A stretch of DNA of 64,000 bases from Janthinobacterium sp. PC23-8 (GTDB lineage Bacteria > Pseudomonadota > Gammaproteobacteria > Burkholderiales > Burkholderiaceae_D). The stretch lies in NCBI RefSeq assembly GCF_002250505.1, contig NZ_NJGY01000003.1:754660-818659 (forward strand), written 5' to 3'. How positions within the stretch are numbered: position 1 is the stretch's first letter; the number at the start of each line of letters is the position of its first letter. Of this stretch, positions 53,848 through 63,805 are shown piece after piece. A program made the position numbers and the translations under genes. Below the pieces are notes generated by a model. It did no database searches. It was not told the DNA's origin and worked only from the letters and a program-made list of their open reading frames with translations.

Positions 53848-54974
53848 TGTTGACTCTTCACTATACAGCCCGGCGTAGCCGGCGCCTGGCCGCCGCCGCC
53901 GCCGTTGCTGCGCTCGGGCTGGCGCTGCCGGCGTGGGCACAGGAAGAGAAAGTACTCAATATTTACAATTGGTCCGACTACATCGCCAGCGACACCGTCA
54001 GGAACTTCGAGCGGGAAACCGGGATCAAGGTGCGTTACGACGTGTATGACAGCAACGAGGTCCTGAACGCGAAGCTCAGTGCCGGCAACACCGGCTACGA
54101 CATCGTGGTGCCCTCGCTGAACTGGGCGTCGCTCCAATTGAAGGCTGGACTGCTGCGCGAGCTGGATAAATCCAAACTGCCGAATCTGGCCCATGTCGAT
54201 CCGCAATTGCAGGCCAAGCTGGCCAGGGTCGATCCGGACAACCGCCATCTGGTGATCTGGTTGTGGGGCTATACCACGATCGGCATCAATGTCGATAAAG
54301 TCAGGGCGGCGCTCGGTCCGCTGCCGATGCCGGCCAACAGCTGGGAACTGCTGTTCAACCCCAGGTATGCCGCGCGGCTGCAATCGTGCGGGATATCGGT
54401 GCTCGATTCGCCTTCGGAAGTGCTGCCGGCGGCGATGGTGTATGCGGGAAAGCCGGCCTTTTCGAGCGTGGCCGCCGATTACCAGGCGGCAGGCCAGCTG
54501 TTGAAAAACATCCGGCCTTACATTACCTTGTTTAGCGCCTCCGGTTACATCAACGACATGGCGAACGGCTCGATCTGCCTTGCCCTGGGCTGGTCAGGCG
54601 ATATCAACATCGCGCGCCAACGCGCTCTGGCAGCCGGCGCCGGCGTGCGGATCGAGGCGCTGCCGCCCAGCAGGGGGGCGACCATCGTGCTCGACTCGAT
54701 GGCCATTCCGGCGGACGCCCCGCATCCGAATAACGCGCTGCTGTGGATGAATTACGTGCTCCGGCCCCAGGTCCAGGCCAGCCTGACCAACAAGGTGTTC
54801 TATGCCAACGCCAGCCTTGCGTCGTTCAAATATGTCGATCCCGCATTGGCGGCCAATACCAGCCTGTTTTTGAGCGATGACGAGAAGCAGCGCTTGATCG
54901 TGCCGGAAGCGTTCACCTTGCCCATCAGGCGACTGGTCAGCCGCACCTACACGCGCTTCAAGACCGGCTTCTAG
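53844..54974 (+). CDS. spuD: Polyamine ABC transporter substrate-binding protein (PotF/SpuD)
   Basis: A 376-residue exported binding protein. The ATG overlaps the spuC stop; a Sec signal follows (RRSRRLAAAAAVAALGLALPAWAQ). VLNIYNWSDYIASDTVRNFE, YDIVVPSLNWASLQLKAGLL and LALGWSGDINIARQRA are PotF/SpuD landmarks. Pseudomonas has two such genes (spuD for putrescine, spuE for spermidine); only one is present here. Confidence 0.92.
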   Translation: MMLTLHYTARRSRRLAAAAAVAALGLALPAWAQEEKVLNIYNWSDYIASDTVRNFERETGIKVRYDVYDSNEVLNAKLSAGNTGYDIVVPSLNWASLQLKAGLLRELDKSKLPNLAHVDPQLQAKLARVDPDNRHLVIWLWGYTTIGINVDKVRAALGPLPMPANSWELLFNPRYAARLQSCGISVLDSPSEVLPAAMVYAGKPAFSSVAADYQAAGQLLKNIRPYITLFSASGYINDMANGSICLALGWSGDINIARQRALAAGAGVRIEALPPSRGATIVLDSMAIPADAPHPNNALLWMNYVLRPQVQASLTNKVFYANASLASFKYVDPALAANTSLFLSDDEKQRLIVPEAFTLPIRRLVSRTYTRFKTGF

Positions 54975-55008
54975 AGCTTCTCCTTTTTCTTCCTTCCAGG
55001 TGCGACCT

Positions 55009-56163
55009 ATGACGACTGTTTCCCCCGGCACAGCATCGATTGAACCCGATCGGCCATTTTTGTTGCTGCAAAATGTGATCAAAAGCTTTGATGGCATACA
55101 TGCCGTCAACGACGTCTCGGTTGCCATCGAGCAGGGCGAGATTTTCGCCTTGCTCGGCAGTTCAGGATGCGGAAAATCGACCCTGTTGCGCATGTTGGCC
55201 GGGTTTGAAACGCCGACCTCCGGCAAGATTTTGTTGGAAGGGAAGAGCCTGACCGAGGTCGCCCCGCATGAGCGGCCGATCAACATGATGTTCCAATCCT
55301 ATGCGCTGTTCCCTCATCTGACGGTATGGGACAACATCGCCTTCGGTTTGCGCCGCGCCGGCCTTCAGCGCGACGTCATCGCCGAGCAGGTCCGGCAGAT
55401 GCTGGAACTGGTGCAAATGCAAGCCTATGCCCAGCGCAAGCCGCACCAGCTGTCCGGCGGGCAGCAGCAGCGCGTGGCCCTGGCGCGCAGCCTGGCCAGG
55501 CGCCCCAAGTTGCTGCTGCTCGACGAGCCGCTGGGCGCGCTCGACAAAAAGTTGCGCGAGCGTACACAGGTCGAGCTGGTCAATATCATCGAACAGGTCG
55601 GCGTGACCTGCGTCATGGTGACCCATGACCAGGATGAAGCGATGAGCATGGCCAGTCGCGTCGCCGTCATGAGCGAAGGCCGGATACGCCAGGTCGGCGC
55701 GCCCGGGGACGTCTATGAAACGCCATCCTGTGTGTTTGTCGCCGACTTCATCGGCAACATCAATCTGTTTGCCGGCCAGGTACAGGTCGACGAGGCCGAT
55801 CATATCGTCGTGTCGACCAGCGAAGCGGGACTGTCCATGTTCGTTCCGCACGGCATCACGGGCACCTTGGGCATGCCGGTCCACGTCGGCGTGCGGCCCG
55901 AAAAAATCGTGTTGCAGCTGGAGCCGCCGCAGGCCGGGATGCGCGCCAAAGCGTGCGAGCATGGCCACAACAGTATTGAAGGCGTGATCGCCTCGGTCGC
56001 CTATTTCGGCAATCAGACCCATTATGTGCTGCGCCTCGACAGCGGCACGACGTTGAAGGTGAGCCGGGTCAACAGCGCACGCTTCGATAGCGCCGCCCTG
56101 GAACGCGGACAGCGCGCGCATGCCTGGTGGGATGGCAGCGACGCGGTCGTTTTGACGAGCTGA
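55009..56163 (+). CDS. potG: Polyamine ABC transporter ATPase (PotG/SpuF)
   Basis: A 384-residue ABC ATPase: Walker A GSSGCGKSTL, signature LSGGQQQRVALARSLA, Walker B LLLLDEPLGALDKKLRE, His in MVTHDQDEA. A C-terminal TOBE domain follows (HVGVRPEKIVLQLEP). It drives the SpuD-PotHI importer. The ATG at 55009 is preferred over a GTG at 55000. Confidence 0.93.
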   Translation: MTTVSPGTASIEPDRPFLLLQNVIKSFDGIHAVNDVSVAIEQGEIFALLGSSGCGKSTLLRMLAGFETPTSGKILLEGKSLTEVAPHERPINMMFQSYALFPHLTVWDNIAFGLRRAGLQRDVIAEQVRQMLELVQMQAYAQRKPHQLSGGQQQRVALARSLARRPKLLLLDEPLGALDKKLRERTQVELVNIIEQVGVTCVMVTHDQDEAMSMASRVAVMSEGRIRQVGAPGDVYETPSCVFVADFIGNINLFAGQVQVDEADHIVVSTSEAGLSMFVPHGITGTLGMPVHVGVRPEKIVLQLEPPQAGMRAKACEHGHNSIEGVIASVAYFGNQTHYVLRLDSGTTLKVSRVNSARFDSAALERGQRAHAWWDGSDAVVLTS

Positions 56164-56170
56164 GGCGCCA

Positions 56171-57079
56171 ATGATCTCTTCCTTGAAAAAGCTGTCCCGG
56201 GTGCGCGCGCTGAGCGGGCGCCGCCTGGTCATCGGCGTGCCGTTCGTCTGGCTGATCGTGACGTTCCTGGTGCCGTTCCTGATTGTTTTCCGCATCAGCA
56301 TCAGCGAGACCGAAGGCGAAGATCCGTTCGGCACGGTCTTGAGCTATGCCGACGGTGTGATCCATTTGAAGGTGAAGCTCGCCAACTACCTGTTCATCTT
56401 CAACGACGATCTGTACCTGTACACGTATCTGAGCTCGATCAAGTACGCCTTGATCACCACGTTCTTGTGCCTGGCGATCGGCTATCCGTTCGCCTATTTC
56501 ATTGCCCGCGCGCGGGCGGGCATCCGGCCGGTGCTGCTGATGCTGGTGATGCTGCCGTTCTGGACCTCGTTCCTGCTGCGCATCTACGCGTGGAAAGGCA
56601 TCCTCGCCAACGACGGCATCGTCAACCGGGCGTTGTTGTCGCTGGGCTGGATAGTCGCGCCGCTGCATATGATGAACACCGAGTTCTCCTTGCTCATCGG
56701 CATGGTGTACGCCTATCTGCCGTTCATGATCCTGCCCTTGTACGCCAATCTGGTCAAGCTCGACGAGCGTTTTCTGGAGGCGGCGGCCGACTTGGGCGCG
56801 AGCCGCTGGCAGACATTCTGGCGGGTCACCGTGCCGCTGTCGCGCTCGGGCATCATCGCCGGCGCCATGCTGGTGTTCATCCCGGCCATCGGCGAGTACG
56901 TGATCCCGGAACTGCTGGGCGGGCCGCGCACCTTGATGATCGGCCATGTGTTGTGGGATGAATTTTTTACCAATAACGATTGGCCGATGGCGTCGGCGGT
57001 GACCGTCGTCGTGATTTTTCTTATCTTGGTGCCTATGATGATCTTTAATAAATACCAGGCCGAGCGAGGCCGCCCATGA
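56171..57079 (+). CDS. potH: Polyamine ABC transporter permease (PotH/SpuG)
   Basis: A 302-residue inner-membrane permease with about six hydrophobic segments and the cytoplasmic EAA loop EAAADLGASRWQTFWRVTVP. ISETEGEDPFG and LLIGMVYAYLPFMILPLYA are typical of PotH. It is 7 bp after potG and overlaps potI by four bases. Confidence 0.92.
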   Translation: MISSLKKLSRVRALSGRRLVIGVPFVWLIVTFLVPFLIVFRISISETEGEDPFGTVLSYADGVIHLKVKLANYLFIFNDDLYLYTYLSSIKYALITTFLCLAIGYPFAYFIARARAGIRPVLLMLVMLPFWTSFLLRIYAWKGILANDGIVNRALLSLGWIVAPLHMMNTEFSLLIGMVYAYLPFMILPLYANLVKLDERFLEAAADLGASRWQTFWRVTVPLSRSGIIAGAMLVFIPAIGEYVIPELLGGPRTLMIGHVLWDEFFTNNDWPMASAVTVVVIFLILVPMMIFNKYQAERGRP

Positions 57080-57891
57080 AAATCCTGCAGCGCGGGCTGG
57101 GCCGCAGCTGGCTTGCAATGGGCTATCTGTTCCTCTATTTCCCGATCATCGTGCTGGTCGTGTTTTCCTTCAATAGCGCCCGCCAGAACATGGCGTGGAG
57201 CGGTTTTTCATTGATGTGGTACGGCGAACTGATGCAGGACGCCGAACTGCTCTCCGCTTTCGCGTTGTCGTTGAAGATAGCCGTTGCGAGCGCCTTCGCT
57301 TCCGTAGTCCTGGGAACGTTTTCCGCCTATGTGCTCGATCGTTACAAGCGCTTCCATGGTCGCACTTTGTTTTCCGGCATGGTCAGCGCGCCGCTGGTCA
57401 TGCCGGAGGTAATCATCGGTGTGTCGCTGCTGCTGCTGCTGGTGTCATGTCAAAAACTGCTCGGCTTTCCCGCTCGCGGCAGCGCCACCATCTGGCTGGG
57501 CCACACCTTGCTGGGCATGGCCTATGCCACCGTGGTGGTGCAGTCGCGCTTGCAGGAGTTGAACCAATCGCTGGCGGAAGCGGCCATGGACCTGGGCTGC
57601 CGGGCCCATCAGGTTTTTTTGCTGGTCACGCTGCCCAATATCGCGCAATCGCTTGCCTCGGCATTTCTGCTGACATTCACACTGTCGCTCGATGATGTGG
57701 TGTTGTCAGCGTTCCTGTCTGGCCCTGGTTCGTCGACCATGCCGATCGTCATCTTTTCGCGGGCGCGCCTGGGCCTCGATCCTCGCGTCAACGCGGTCGC
57801 CTCGATCACGGTGCTGGTGGTGTCGTGCTGCATCATCGGCTCCAGTTACATGCTGGCGCGCGCCGCCCGCCGGCGCGCCAATAAACTTTAA
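57076..57891 (+). CDS. potI: Polyamine ABC transporter permease (PotI/SpuH)
   Basis: A 271-residue permease with six predicted helices and the EAA loop EAAMDLGCRAHQVFLLVTLP. YLFLYFPIIVLVVFSFNSA and FTLSLDDVVLSAFLSGPGSS are PotI signatures. It completes the transporter. The aldehyde dehydrogenase starts 10 bp after its stop. Confidence 0.92.
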   Translation: MKILQRGLGRSWLAMGYLFLYFPIIVLVVFSFNSARQNMAWSGFSLMWYGELMQDAELLSAFALSLKIAVASAFASVVLGTFSAYVLDRYKRFHGRTLFSGMVSAPLVMPEVIIGVSLLLLLVSCQKLLGFPARGSATIWLGHTLLGMAYATVVVQSRLQELNQSLAEAAMDLGCRAHQVFLLVTLPNIAQSLASAFLLTFTLSLDDVVLSAFLSGPGSSTMPIVIFSRARLGLDPRVNAVASITVLVVSCCIIGSSYMLARAARRRANKL

Positions 57892-57901
57892 GAGGAAATT
57901 A

Positions 57902-59392
57902 ATGATGACTGATATTTCTTGGCATGAGCGCGCCGCCGCGCTGACGATAGACGGGCGCGCACTGATCGCCGGCGAACGCCGCTGGGCCGCGAGCGAAGCG
58001 CGCTTCGATGATGTGTCGCCCATCGACGGCCGGCTGCTGGCGCAGGTCGCGCGTTGCGATGTGATGGATGTGGAGACGGCCGCGCTGGCGGCGCGCGCGG
58101 CCTTCGATGATGGCCGATGGTCGGCGTTGGCGCCGGCACGGCGCAAGCGCGTGCTCTTGCGGTTTGCCGAACTGGTGCGTGAAAACGGCGTCGAATTGGC
58201 GCTGTTGGAAACGCTGGACATGGGCAAGCCGATTCAATATAGCCAGAGTGTCGATGTCGCGGCGGCCGCCAATTGTCTGCAGTGGTATGCCGAGACCGTC
58301 GACAAGACGTACGGGGAGGTGGCGCCCACCGATGCCGCCAGCCTGGCCCTGGTGACGCGTGAGCCGATCGGCGTGGTAGCCGCCATCGTGCCGTGGAATT
58401 ACCCGATGATCATGGCGACATGGAAAATCGCGCCCGCGTTGGCAGCGGGCAACAGCGTCATCCTCAAGCCGTCCGAGAAATCCCCGCTGACCGCGCTGCG
58501 GCTGGGCGACCTGGCCTTGCAGGCGGGACTGCCGCCTGGGGTATTGAATGTGGTGCCCGGGTATGGCCACGAGACCGGGGTGGCGCTGGCACGCCACATG
58601 GACATCGATTGCCTGGCGTTTACCGGCTCGACCGGTGTCGGCAAGCAGATCATGCAAATGGCCGGGCAATCGAATTTGAAGCGGGTCTGGAGTGAGCTGG
58701 GCGGCAAGTCTGCCAATATCGTTTGCGCCGATTGCCCCGATCTCGACGCCGCCGCCGCCGCTGCGGTGGGCGCCATGTTCTTCAATCAGGGAGAAAGCTG
58801 CAACGCGCCGTCGCGCCTGTTCATTGAAGCATCGATCAAGGAGCCATTCCTGGAAAAAGCATTGGCGCTGATGCCGGCTTTTCAGCCCGGCGACCCGCTC
58901 GACCAGCACACCACCATGGGCGCCATCGTCGACGCGACCCAACTCGACTCGGTGCTTGGCTACATCGCCAGCGGCCAGTCCGATGGCGCCTCCTTGCTGG
59001 CGGGCGGGCGGCGCACGCGCGTCGCCAGCGGCGGCTATTACGTCGAACCCTGCATCTTCGACCAGGTGGACAGCGGCATGAAAATCGCCCGCGAGGAAAT
59101 CTTCGGGCCGGTGTTGTCGGTGCTCAGTTTCACGGATGTGAACGATGCCGTGCGCCAGGCCAACAGCAGCGATTATGGCTTGCAGGCGGGGCTCTGGACT
59201 TCCGATCTGAGCAAGGCGGTGCGGCTCTCGCGTGCCTTGCGCGCCGGAACGGTGCATGTCAACCAGTACGACGGCGACGACATCACGGTGCCCTTCGGCG
59301 GGCGCAAGCAGTCCGGCAACGGGCGCGATAAATCCTTGCATGCGCTTGATAAATATACGGAGCTGAAAACAACCTGGATGCGGATCGCTTGA
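57902..59392 (+). CDS. puuC: Aldehyde dehydrogenase, PuuC-like (gamma-glutamylaminobutyraldehyde/aminoaldehyde)
   Basis: A 496-residue ALDH with catalytic Cys300 (NQGESCNAPSRLF) and Glu265 (SELGGKSANIV). The N-terminal TIDGRALIAGERRWAASE and WYAETVDKTYGEVAPT are PuuC/KauB-like, and VPFGGRKQSGNGRDKSLHAL is a PuuC ending. GAGGAAAT precedes the ATG at 57902. It oxidises the aldehyde made by SpuC. Confidence 0.9.
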   Translation: MMTDISWHERAAALTIDGRALIAGERRWAASEARFDDVSPIDGRLLAQVARCDVMDVETAALAARAAFDDGRWSALAPARRKRVLLRFAELVRENGVELALLETLDMGKPIQYSQSVDVAAAANCLQWYAETVDKTYGEVAPTDAASLALVTREPIGVVAAIVPWNYPMIMATWKIAPALAAGNSVILKPSEKSPLTALRLGDLALQAGLPPGVLNVVPGYGHETGVALARHMDIDCLAFTGSTGVGKQIMQMAGQSNLKRVWSELGGKSANIVCADCPDLDAAAAAAVGAMFFNQGESCNAPSRLFIEASIKEPFLEKALALMPAFQPGDPLDQHTTMGAIVDATQLDSVLGYIASGQSDGASLLAGGRRTRVASGGYYVEPCIFDQVDSGMKIAREEIFGPVLSVLSFTDVNDAVRQANSSDYGLQAGLWTSDLSKAVRLSRALRAGTVHVNQYDGDDITVPFGGRKQSGNGRDKSLHALDKYTELKTTWMRIA

Positions 59393-59600
59393 CGCCGGCC
59401 TGCCGGCCGCGACCCGGTGCGGCTGCGCGCCTGATGGAGTGGTTCTATGAAGATGCACAAAGTGGAACTGATAAGACGCGAGGAATTCGAATAAGATAAA
59501 TCGTTTGGTTTATATCAAAGAGCGTGTGGCGGAGACAAATTAGCTAGGGACGGTTTTTAAATTTTAATAATTTATATTTCAATCAATCGGGAGAGTATGT
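59393..59600. other. Gap between puuC and the TonB-dependent receptor gene
   Basis: A 208-bp gap, GC-rich at first (a GCCGGC-CT-GCCGGC repeat just after puuC) and then AT-rich before the receptor start, with GGGAGAG upstream of the ATG. No gene is seen. It probably holds a separate promoter for the receptor-amidohydrolase pair, but no consensus stands out. Confidence 0.5.
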
Positions 59601-61955
59601 ATGTCTATCGCACCACGACGCTTGACCTTGCTTGTTTCACTGGCCCTGGGCTCCATGGTCGTCACATCGCGCGCCAGTGCGGCAGAGCCCGACCCTGCGC
59701 AGGCGGGCACGCAGAGCAATGCCGGGGCAAACAGTAGCGAGATCACGGAGGTGATCGTTACCGCGCAAAAGGTCCAGCAACCGATCAGCAAGGTACCGAT
59801 GAGCATCAGCGCGGTGACCCAGGCCGCGCTCGAGAAGCAGGGCGTCGGCAGCATCGCCGACCTGTCGCGCATCGTGCCGGGCTTGACCGTGCGCCAGGAC
59901 AGCGAGCCGAATGTGTCGATACGCGGCCTGGCCTCGAGTGTCGGCGCCGCCACCACGGCGATCTACATCGACGATACCCCGATACAGATGCACAATGTGC
60001 TGGCGGCAACCGCCAGCGCATTTCCCCGCATTTTCGATCTCGACCGCGTGGAAGTATTGCGCGGGCCGCAGGGCACCTTGTTCGGTGCCGGCTCCGAAGG
60101 CGGCACCGTGCGCTTCATCACGCCGACACCGAGCCTGACCAAGCGCGACGGCTACGCCCGTTCCGAAATCTCCACCACCGCCGGGGGCGCGCCCAGTTAC
60201 GAGGCCGGCGTGGCCTACGGTGCCCCGATCGAAGAAGGCAAATCGGGCTTTCGCGCCAGCTTGTGGCGCCAGCGCAGCGGCGGTTATATCGATCGCGCCG
60301 ATATCAACAGCGGCGCGGTCACCGCCACCGATGTCAATTCCGTCATTTCCACGGTGGCACGGCTGGCGTTCCTGTACAAGCCGATGCCGCAGTTGACCAT
60401 CACCCCGGCCATCCTGTACCAGCAGACCAGGCGCGGCGACAAGGACGTGTATTTCGAGGACGCGGGAGTCAACCGCAGTTATTCGAAGATCGCCCAGCCG
60501 GCCAATGACCGGTTCTCGCTGTCGTCGCTGACCGTGCAATACGATCTGGAGAATACGTCGATCAAATCGGTCACCTCCTATTTTCAGCGCAAGCAACATC
60601 GGACCGACGACTATTCGTATCTTGAAGCTGCCGCTTACCAAGGCGGCCATGCCACGGTTGACGGCCATCCGGATTACACGGCGGTAGAGCGTAACACCAC
60701 GCCCCAGAACAATCTGGTGCAGGAGTTGCGTTTTTCGTCGATCAACAAGCCGGGCGACAAGCTGAACTGGATCGGCGGTTTGTATTATTCGCACAACAAG
60801 CAAAGCCTGCATCAGACCATCGTCGAGCCGATCGGGCAGATCACTCAGGCCATCGCTGGCACGACAGCGGAGCAGTTCTTCGGGGTGCCCAATACCGGCC
60901 CCTTTCAATGGATCGAGGATGAAAAATTCGTCCAGCGCGAAGTGGCGCTGTTTGGCGAACTCAATTACAACCTCACGCCCCAACTGAAACTGACCGCCGG
61001 GCTGCGCGTCGCACGCAATGCCTTCTCGTTCACCGACATCCAGGACGGCGTGGAAGCGGGGGGGCTACACCGATACGGCGGCAGCTCGTCGGAGACGCCG
61101 GTAACACCGAAGTTTGGCGCCAGCTACCAGCTCAGCCAGGACCATATGGTGTATGCCACCGCCGCCAAGGGCTACCGTCCAGGCGGCGCCAACTCCGCCA
61201 TGGCCGGCAACCCGGCCTGCGTCAATGGTGCGCCCGGCTCCGTGAGCCTGAAAAGCCTGGGCTTGCAAGACGCGCCCGGCATCTACGGCTCCGACTCCGT
61301 GTGGAGCTATGAAGTGGGCGACAAGGTCAAGTTGATGGACCGCCGCGTGACCTTGTCCGGCAGCGCGTACTTGATCGACTGGAACAAGATCCAGACGGGC
61401 GTTTTTGTCAGCAGTTGTGGCCTGTCATACACCACCAACCTGGGCAAGGCGGTCAGCAAGGGATTTGATCTGCAACTGCAGGCGCGGGTCCTGCAAAGCA
61501 CGACCCTGAGCGCCGCAGTCGGCTATGGCGACGCCCATTACACCGCAGACTCCAGGCGTCCCGACGGTTTGCTGTTGGCCAAGAACGGCGATCAACTCGT
61601 CAATACCCCCAAGTGGACGGTTGCGCTGGGCGCCCAGTACGACTTCCAGATCAACGAGGGCACCGACGGCTACGCCCGGCTGGACTACCAGTATTCCGGT
61701 CGCTATCGAGGCAGCCCCAGCGCCGATGTGGCGGGCTACGACGCCAGGCTGGCCGACGGCCCGTCCAGCTCCTTCGTCTCGAGCCGCGTTGGCGTGACGC
61801 GCGGCCCCTGGGAAATGACCGGCTTCGTCAATAATCTGTTGAACTCGCAGCCCAGGCTCAACCGGATGAACGATAACGTACCCGGCAACGATCGGCTGCG
61901 CAACGTCACCTTCCGGCCCCGCACCGTCGGCGCCAACCTCACCTACCGTTTCTAA
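59601..61955 (+). CDS. TonB-dependent outer-membrane receptor
   Basis: A 784-residue receptor with a signal peptide (LLVSLALGSMVVTSRASAA), a TonB-box-like ITEVIVTAQK, a plug domain (about residues 62-170: VPMSISAVTQAALEKQG, DLDRVEVLRGPQGTLFG) and a beta-barrel ending in Phe (GANLTYRF). The plug shows the short form without an N-terminal signalling domain. The ligand is unknown. It lies just before an exported amidohydrolase and after the polyamine operon. Confidence 0.9.
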   Translation: MSIAPRRLTLLVSLALGSMVVTSRASAAEPDPAQAGTQSNAGANSSEITEVIVTAQKVQQPISKVPMSISAVTQAALEKQGVGSIADLSRIVPGLTVRQDSEPNVSIRGLASSVGAATTAIYIDDTPIQMHNVLAATASAFPRIFDLDRVEVLRGPQGTLFGAGSEGGTVRFITPTPSLTKRDGYARSEISTTAGGAPSYEAGVAYGAPIEEGKSGFRASLWRQRSGGYIDRADINSGAVTATDVNSVISTVARLAFLYKPMPQLTITPAILYQQTRRGDKDVYFEDAGVNRSYSKIAQPANDRFSLSSLTVQYDLENTSIKSVTSYFQRKQHRTDDYSYLEAAAYQGGHATVDGHPDYTAVERNTTPQNNLVQELRFSSINKPGDKLNWIGGLYYSHNKQSLHQTIVEPIGQITQAIAGTTAEQFFGVPNTGPFQWIEDEKFVQREVALFGELNYNLTPQLKLTAGLRVARNAFSFTDIQDGVEAGGLHRYGGSSSETPVTPKFGASYQLSQDHMVYATAAKGYRPGGANSAMAGNPACVNGAPGSVSLKSLGLQDAPGIYGSDSVWSYEVGDKVKLMDRRVTLSGSAYLIDWNKIQTGVFVSSCGLSYTTNLGKAVSKGFDLQLQARVLQSTTLSAAVGYGDAHYTADSRRPDGLLLAKNGDQLVNTPKWTVALGAQYDFQINEGTDGYARLDYQYSGRYRGSPSADVAGYDARLADGPSSSFVSSRVGVTRGPWEMTGFVNNLLNSQPRLNRMNDNVPGNDRLRNVTFRPRTVGANLTYRF

Positions 61956-61965
61956 GGAGAATTCG

Positions 61966-63765
61966 ATGCACATATCACTTTACCGTAAGGCGTTATGCCT
62001 GCTCCCGCTGTGCGCGGCCATGGCGCTATGCCAGGCAGCCGCGCCGAGCGCCGATACCATTTACCGCAACGGCTATGTCTACACGGTCGACGCCAAGGAC
62101 AGCGTTCACCAGGCGTTGGCCGTGCGTGACGGGCGCATCATCTATGTCGGCAACGACGCCGGCGCCGGCGCCCTGCGCGGCAAATACACCAAGGTGGTCG
62201 ATCTGCGCGGGCGCATGCTCATGCCGGGCCTGATCGATGGACACATGCATCCGGTGGCCGGCGGCGCGCAGCTGCTTCACTGTAACCTGAATTACGAAGC
62301 GTTGACGGTTGCACAGTTTCAATCACGGATCCAGGCTTGCCTGGATCGCGAGGGCAAGAACGATGCGTCCAGCTTGTTAACAGTAGTCAACTGGTTTCAG
62401 CAGAATATGCTACCGGCAGGCACCGAGGTGACCTCCAAGGTGCTCGATGTGCTGAAGACCATGCGCCCGATCATGGTGCAGTCGTCGTTCGGCCACTCGG
62501 CCCTGGCCAATAGCCGCGCTTTGGAACTGGCCGCCATCACGCGCGACACGCCCGATCCCACGGCCGGCAAGATCACGCGCGACGCCGCCGGCAACGCGAC
62601 CGGCATCCTGGAAGATAGCGCGCAGCAGCTTGTCGGCAAGTTGGTGCCACCGGAAACTGATGAAGACCGCGTGGCGGCGGCGCGGGCCGCCCTGGACGCC
62701 ATGCGCAAGCAGGGCATTACCAATTTCCTCGACGCCGTGGCCGGCGAGGAGAGCATCACCGCGTTTGCGACGCTGCAGCGTCAGGGCGAACTGACTGCGC
62801 GGGCCCATTTCGCGGTGTTGCTGACGCCCGAGGATGCGAGCGCCGATGCGGTCAAGGCGGTGGCGGCGGTGCGGGCGCTGGCGCTACGTTACGACCAGGG
62901 CAAACCGGCGCCGGCGCCGGCGCTGAACGTGGGAGCGGCCAAACTGTTCATGGATGGCGTGATTGCCGCGCCGGCGCTGACCGGCGTCATGCTGCAGCCG
63001 TACAACGTCAACCAAGGTACTGCCGCCCATCCGCACTGGGTGCCCGGCACCAGCAAGGGACCGGGTATTTACTTTCAGCCCGAGGTGTTCAATTCGGTGC
63101 TGCTCGAATTGGCCAAGGCAGGGCTTGATGCGCATGTGCACGTCGACGGCGACGGCGCCGCCCGTGAAGCCTTGAACGGTATCGCCTACCTGCGCTCGAC
63201 GGAAGCGGGCAAGAACGCGCGGCCTGCGCTGGCGCACAATGAGATTGTCGACGCCGCCGACTTCCCGCGCTATGCGGCGCTGGATGTTTCCGTGGTGCAG
63301 TCGTTCCAATGGGAAAAGCCTGCACCGGATACGCTGGGCGGCTTGCAGGGCTATCTGGAGCCGGCCCGTTACGACACCATTGAACCTGCCGCCCCGTTTC
63401 AACAGGCCGGCGTGCGCATCGCATACGGTAGCGACTGGCCGGTCGATCCGCTCGACGAATGGTTCGCGCTCAAGGTCGGCATGACGCGCACCAACGCGCC
63501 CGAGGCCGGGCCGCAGTTCGCCGGACGTCTGGGACGCGACGCCGGACTGAGCGCCGCCACCGTGATACGGGCCATTACCTGGAACGCGGCCTATACGCTG
63601 CGGCAGGAAAAGGAAACGGGTTCGCTGGAGCCGGGCAAGCTGGCCGATCTGATCGTCCTCGATCGCAATTTCTTCAAGATCAAGCCTGAGGATGTGGCCA
63701 AGACCAAAGTATTGCTGACCGTTGTAGGCGGGAAGACGGTATACCGGGATCCGGCCTTCAAGTAA
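61966..63765 (+). CDS. Exported YtcJ-like amidohydrolase
   Basis: A 599-residue metal-dependent amidohydrolase with a Sec-type signal (LCLLPLCAAMALCQAAA). The metal HxH is in LIDGHMHPVAGG, with further ligands in HVHVDGDGA and ALAHNEIVDAADF and the catalytic Asp in YGSDWPVDPL. TIYRNGYVYTVDAKDSVHQAL and LEPGKLADLIVLDRNFF are typical of YtcJ-type enzymes. It is exported and starts 10 bp after the receptor stop, so it probably acts in the periplasm on what the receptor brings in. Confidence 0.88.
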   Translation: MHISLYRKALCLLPLCAAMALCQAAAPSADTIYRNGYVYTVDAKDSVHQALAVRDGRIIYVGNDAGAGALRGKYTKVVDLRGRMLMPGLIDGHMHPVAGGAQLLHCNLNYEALTVAQFQSRIQACLDREGKNDASSLLTVVNWFQQNMLPAGTEVTSKVLDVLKTMRPIMVQSSFGHSALANSRALELAAITRDTPDPTAGKITRDAAGNATGILEDSAQQLVGKLVPPETDEDRVAAARAALDAMRKQGITNFLDAVAGEESITAFATLQRQGELTARAHFAVLLTPEDASADAVKAVAAVRALALRYDQGKPAPAPALNVGAAKLFMDGVIAAPALTGVMLQPYNVNQGTAAHPHWVPGTSKGPGIYFQPEVFNSVLLELAKAGLDAHVHVDGDGAAREALNGIAYLRSTEAGKNARPALAHNEIVDAADFPRYAALDVSVVQSFQWEKPAPDTLGGLQGYLEPARYDTIEPAAPFQQAGVRIAYGSDWPVDPLDEWFALKVGMTRTNAPEAGPQFAGRLGRDAGLSAATVIRAITWNAAYTLRQEKETGSLEPGKLADLIVLDRNFFKIKPEDVAKTKVLLTVVGGKTVYRDPAFK

Positions 63766-63805
63766 GGGCTTCGGGCAAACTTGTTTGCGCGCAACATCTG
63801 CCGGA

